Both the position numbers and the translations under genes were made by a program. A DNA stretch of 64,000 nt, from contig JAUIIX010000009.1 of NCBI GenBank assembly GCA_030431515.1, forward strand, positions 1 to 64,000, in the 5' to 3' direction. The DNA comes from a bacterium (GTDB taxonomy: Bacteria; Bacteroidota; Ignavibacteria; Kapaibacteriales; UBA2268). The notes below the pieces were generated by a model that had not been told where the DNA came from, did no database searches, and saw nothing but the letters and a program-made list of their open reading frames with translations. This document shows, piece by piece, positions 61,068 to 64,000 of this stretch (positions are counted from its first letter, which is position 1; every line of letters begins with the position of its first letter).

Positions 61068-62336
61068 TTATAAATTTGGATTTGCTTGTCTTTCAGCTAA
61101 AGGTAATGGCAAGTGCATCCAAGAAGTTGCTGGATCTAAATGCCATAAATCAAAATGTCTTTGATCTAATAACCTCATTCCTTCACAGAAGAATTCTTTA
61201 TCTCTTTCAGCAATAAGCATTGCCATAGCATCACCAGCATAGTTGTCAGTTATATACTGATCATCTATAGCATCTAAGTTATAACTTGCTCTTACATTAT
61301 TTACATGAATAAGTCCTGTCCCTACATCACCACCATCAATAGCTAATTCAGCTAATAACAATTCATTTTCTTGCCAACCTAAAAATCTTATTGGAGATTC
61401 AGTAGTTGAGTGTTTGTTTTGAATAGAATAAACATTCAAAGGTGCACCAGTACTATCAGTAGCTGTACCAGGAAAAGAAAATAATGGAATTCTTGCACTT
61501 TCTTTAGGATCCAAATCTAAATAAGCAGCATAACGAGGGGCTGCATACCATTGAATTCTACCATTACCAGAATCATAGAACCAATCATTTAAAGCTAAAG
61601 CATTGTATAAAGCATTAACATTTGCATCACCTTGAACCATTCCAGCACTTAGTGCTGTTGCAGCCATAGTTGTATTATTCTGAAGTATATAAATTCTAGC
61701 TCTAAAAGTATTGATTGATCTTAATTGAGCTTCAGAAGCATATTTTTCTGCTTCAGCCAAATCTGCTAAAGTCATTGTGTATAATTCACTTCTTGATAAT
61801 AATGGACCAACATCAATAGTAGCACCTGGGCTATTTATTTCTAATCCAAAATATGAACCTAAAAAGTATTTAGCAACTGCAGAATAGAAATATCCATTAT
61901 AAAGTGCATCATTTTTTATCCCTTCTTCGCCTTCATTGAACACAATGTCATTTTCACATTTTTCAATTAATAATTCAGTATGCTTTCTAAATTCTTGAAC
62001 AGCTTTAAACCCATTTGCAATTGAATTGTTATTTGGATTTAATGGTAAAGGAGGCAATGTAGTTGCTCTGTTAATTTCATCAAACTGAACAAAAGATGCT
62101 CCTTGGATATCTCTTGTAAAGTTCATTTCATCAGACAATCCTCCGGCCATTGATGTCATTTGATCATAAGCTTCAGCAAAAAGCCCTTGAACACCTTTTA
62201 CTAAAAACTGTGCATCTTTTGCAGTTTTAAATTGGTCGTTACCAATTGAATCATTTGGTTTTTCATAATCACTTACAAAGTCATCACATGAAAAAATAGC
62301 AAATGTTAAAAGTAATATTAAATATATATTTTTCAT
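61068..62336 (-). CDS. SusD/RagB-like nutrient-binding lipoprotein
   Basis: A 422-residue outer-membrane lipoprotein with the lipobox FAIFSC followed by acidic DDFVSDYEKP. The helical SusD fold is suggested by TPR-like segments (ALYNGYFYSAVAKYFLGSYFG) and the conserved C-terminal region WQENELLLAELAIDGG, HVNNVRASYNL, IAERDKEFFCEGMRLLDQRHF. It is shorter than many SusD proteins (about 500). It follows the SusC-like gene by 10 nt, so both form one uptake pair. No glycoside hydrolase or sigma regulator is next to the pair, so the substrate cannot be guessed. Confidence 0.9.
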   Translation of the reverse strand: MKNIYLILLLTFAIFSCDDFVSDYEKPNDSIGNDQFKTAKDAQFLVKGVQGLFAEAYDQMTSMAGGLSDEMNFTRDIQGASFVQFDEINRATTLPPLPLNPNNNSIANGFKAVQEFRKHTELLIEKCENDIVFNEGEEGIKNDALYNGYFYSAVAKYFLGSYFGLEINSPGATIDVGPLLSRSELYTMTLADLAEAEKYASEAQLRSINTFRARIYILQNNTTMAATALSAGMVQGDANVNALYNALALNDWFYDSGNGRIQWYAAPRYAAYLDLDPKESARIPLFSFPGTATDSTGAPLNVYSIQNKHSTTESPIRFLGWQENELLLAELAIDGGDVGTGLIHVNNVRASYNLDAIDDQYITDNYAGDAMAMLIAERDKEFFCEGMRLLDQRHFDLWHLDPATSWMHLPLPLAERQANPNL

Positions 62337-62346
62337 TTTGTTACCT

Positions 62347-64000
62347 TTATAATCCTAAATTAATTGAGAAATTAAATGTTCTTGGTGCTGCTAATGTTAA
62401 AAAGTCAACATTTCTTCCAACATTAGTTCTTGAACCAGTTGTATTTACTTCTGGATCTATACCATTGTATGGAGACCATATTGCTACATTTCTAACAGAG
62501 AAAACTAAATTTAAATCTGAAACTACTTTTCTATCCATTAGTTTATTGAACATTTTAGTAGCATTATATCTTAAACTAACTTCTCTTAATTTTAACCAGC
62601 TTGCTTCTTCTGCAAAGTTAGTTACATAATTAGCAGATAATTTAGCTAATTTATTTGCAGTTGCAATATATTCAGCACTACCTGGAGTTTGAGCTGCTAA
62701 TTGTTCACTTAATTCATTAGATTCTACATCAGTACCAAATAATACTTGATATCTTCTTGTATAATTTAAAGTATATACATCTTGAGCAAAATCAAAAAGA
62801 GAATAGAAAGTAAAGTCTTTCAAGAATCTAAAAGATAAGTTAAATGAACCAGTCATTTTTGGTAATGGACTACCAATATATACATTATCAGCAGTTACAT
62901 CTTCACCTGCATAAACTCCGTTTTCGTCAAATAATGCACCAAGTACTTTTTGACCCATAAATGCAGATCTTGGTTGGTTTTCATACCATCCAACTATATC
63001 CCAAGTTATTAAATCTTGAGATCCACCTAAACTTACTATTTTATTAGTTTGATAATTTAGAATTAATCTTAAATCTAATTGATAATCCTCAGTCATAATT
63101 GGAGATGCGTAAAACATTGATTCAAACCCAGAACTTTCAATTTCGCCAATATTTGTAGGAATACTAGTGGCTGTTAATCCAGTTGAAGGAGCATTTGGTC
63201 TATTGATGATAGAGTTCGTAGCAAATTGTTGGTAATAAGTGAAATCAACACCATAAGCATTGTTATATTCTACTTCAAAACCAAACTCAATTTCATTAAT
63301 ACTTTCTGGCTTAATATCAGCATTACCTATTGATGTAATTTGAGCTCCAACTCCTGGTCCTGCATTTAAAGGTCCCCATCTTAGAGATTGACCAGCTAAC
63401 AGTCCTGGTAATTGTCCTGATTGCCCCCAACCAGCTCTAATTTTCACTAAATTAAAATCTTTAGTATCCATCACATTATCTAATCTGAATGCAGTTGATA
63501 ATCTTGGATAAATTATTTTATTAGCATCTGCACCTAAAACACTTGAATAGTCTTGTCTAATTGCAGCAGTTGCGTAAACTATATCTTTATAGTTAAAATC
63601 TTGTCTTAAAAATATTCCTGCTTCTCTATATTCTCTAATATAATCATCAGCAGATTGATAAGTAAGTCCAGACAATAAGTTTGTTAAATCTGCAGAAGGA
63701 TAATCAATAACAGAAATAAAATTTGTATTACTTTTATAAGTAAATACTTGTGAACCAATAACTGTTTCCATTCCTATGTCATCGTTAATCTTCCAATCAT
63801 ATCCAATATTGAAGTCCATGTTGAAGTTCTTTCTATTTTGATTATATACTTGTTTTGCCCCACTTGCTGCTACACCTGAATAAACATAATCAGGAGAATA
63901 GATTTGAGTATTATTAAAATCCATATAATCCATTCCCATTGAAAGTCTTGAATGTAAGTTTGGCATCCAGTTCGGTTGATATGTAACAGCCGCAGATCCA
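62347..64000 (-). CDS. SusC/RagA-like TonB-dependent outer-membrane transporter, C-terminal part
   Basis: The frame continues past the right edge of the window: the track's first Met is internal and the upstream codons read GSAAVTYQPNW. The visible 550 residues are the barrel half of a TonB-dependent transporter of the SusC family: KIRAGWGQSGQLPGLLAG, IKPESINEIEFGFEVEYNN, LDLRLILNYQTNKIV, and the typical end WSPYNGIDPEVNT and LAAPRTFNFSINLGL. It lies 10 nt upstream of the SusD-like gene. The plug, carboxypeptidase-like domain and signal peptide are outside the window. Confidence 0.9.
   Translation of the reverse strand, partial: GSAAVTYQPNWMPNLHSRLSMGMDYMDFNNTQIYSPDYVYSGVAASGAKQVYNQNRKNFNMDFNIGYDWKINDDIGMETVIGSQVFTYKSNTNFISVIDYPSADLTNLLSGLTYQSADDYIREYREAGIFLRQDFNYKDIVYATAAIRQDYSSVLGADANKIIYPRLSTAFRLDNVMDTKDFNLVKIRAGWGQSGQLPGLLAGQSLRWGPLNAGPGVGAQITSIGNADIKPESINEIEFGFEVEYNNAYGVDFTYYQQFATNSIINRPNAPSTGLTATSIPTNIGEIESSGFESMFYASPIMTEDYQLDLRLILNYQTNKIVSLGGSQDLITWDIVGWYENQPRSAFMGQKVLGALFDENGVYAGEDVTADNVYIGSPLPKMTGSFNLSFRFLKDFTFYSLFDFAQDVYTLNYTRRYQVLFGTDVESNELSEQLAAQTPGSAEYIATANKLAKLSANYVTNFAEEASWLKLREVSLRYNATKMFNKLMDRKVVSDLNLVFSVRNVAIWSPYNGIDPEVNTTGSRTNVGRNVDFLTLAAPRTFNFSINLGL

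Overview
The window is a strongly AT-rich chromosomal segment from a bacterium of the Bacteroidota or a close relative in the FCB group (Ignavibacteria/Kapabacteria-like lineages are possible). Evidence: a protein with a type IX secretion (T9SS) sorting domain, a SusC/SusD pair, a type III glutamine synthetase, an LptD of the Bacteroidota style, weak or absent Shine-Dalgarno sequences, and many promoters of the form TTG-N19/20-TAnnTTTG. TTG start codons are common, even in dnaA, tig and rsgA. There are no rRNA genes, CRISPR arrays, insertion sequences or complete prophages. One tRNA gene (Leu, TAG) is present.

Layout. 1-1.9 kb: a tandem array of at least three exported tail-collar-domain proteins, the last cut by the window edge. 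2-8.7 kb: core genes sucC, rpsD, murD-ftsW and dnaA. 9-12.1 kb: a large T9SS-exported Asp-box protein and a P460-like haem lipoprotein. 12.2-17.8 kb: a DtxR/MntR regulator, two glycosyltransferases, a barrel protein with an unknown partner, and a DUF58 protein. 18-21.2 kb: rplS, rsgA, a UmuD-like protein without its nucleophile, and a GT2/DUF2304 pair. 21.2-22.1 kb: a small toxin-antitoxin islet (HicB/HicA, DUF2442 and the wreck of a DUF4160 gene). 22.1-25.2 kb: an operon of ECF sigma factor, membrane-anchored putative anti-sigma factor ending in a T9SS-like domain, and an exported beta-propeller protein. 25.5-28 kb: acyltransferase, YdjM-like protein and GNAT. 28-28.9 kb: a gene-free nest of dispersed repeats. 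28.9-32.5 kb: a two-lipoyl E2, trigger factor and tRNA-Leu. 32.6-37.7 kb: hpnE and an rluB/batA/batD/DUF2461/apaG cluster. 37.8-45 kb: a coiled-coil barrel protein, pckA, aminotransferase-dapB and glnN. 45-50.8 kb: DUF1801, methyltransferase, carboxyltransferase, cyclophilin, receiver-histidine kinase, rnhB and queD. 50.8-56 kb: DUF4292 lipoprotein, lptD, DUF4287/DUF5655 protein and hppD. 56-64 kb: a nine-PAS hybrid kinase and a SusD/SusC pair running off the end.

How the genes fit together. Metabolism includes the TCA cycle and gluconeogenesis (sucC, an E2 subunit, pckA), amino-acid turnover (glnN, hppD, a methylcrotonyl-type carboxyltransferase, dapB with an aminotransferase) and envelope building (murD, ftsW, lptD, glycosyltransferases). 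Genes sit in short operons of 2-5, commonly with ATGA or TAATG overlaps, closed by hairpin-plus-T terminators that often serve two convergent genes.

The most unusual items are the sigma/anti-sigma operon with a T9SS-like domain on a membrane-anchored protein, the UmuD homologue in which the catalytic Ser is Glu, the DUF4160 relic, the tail-collar array with a 112-bp perfect repeat, and a 65-bp composite repeat present twice in opposite orientation. All functional calls come from reading motifs and recalled family features; no database search was run.
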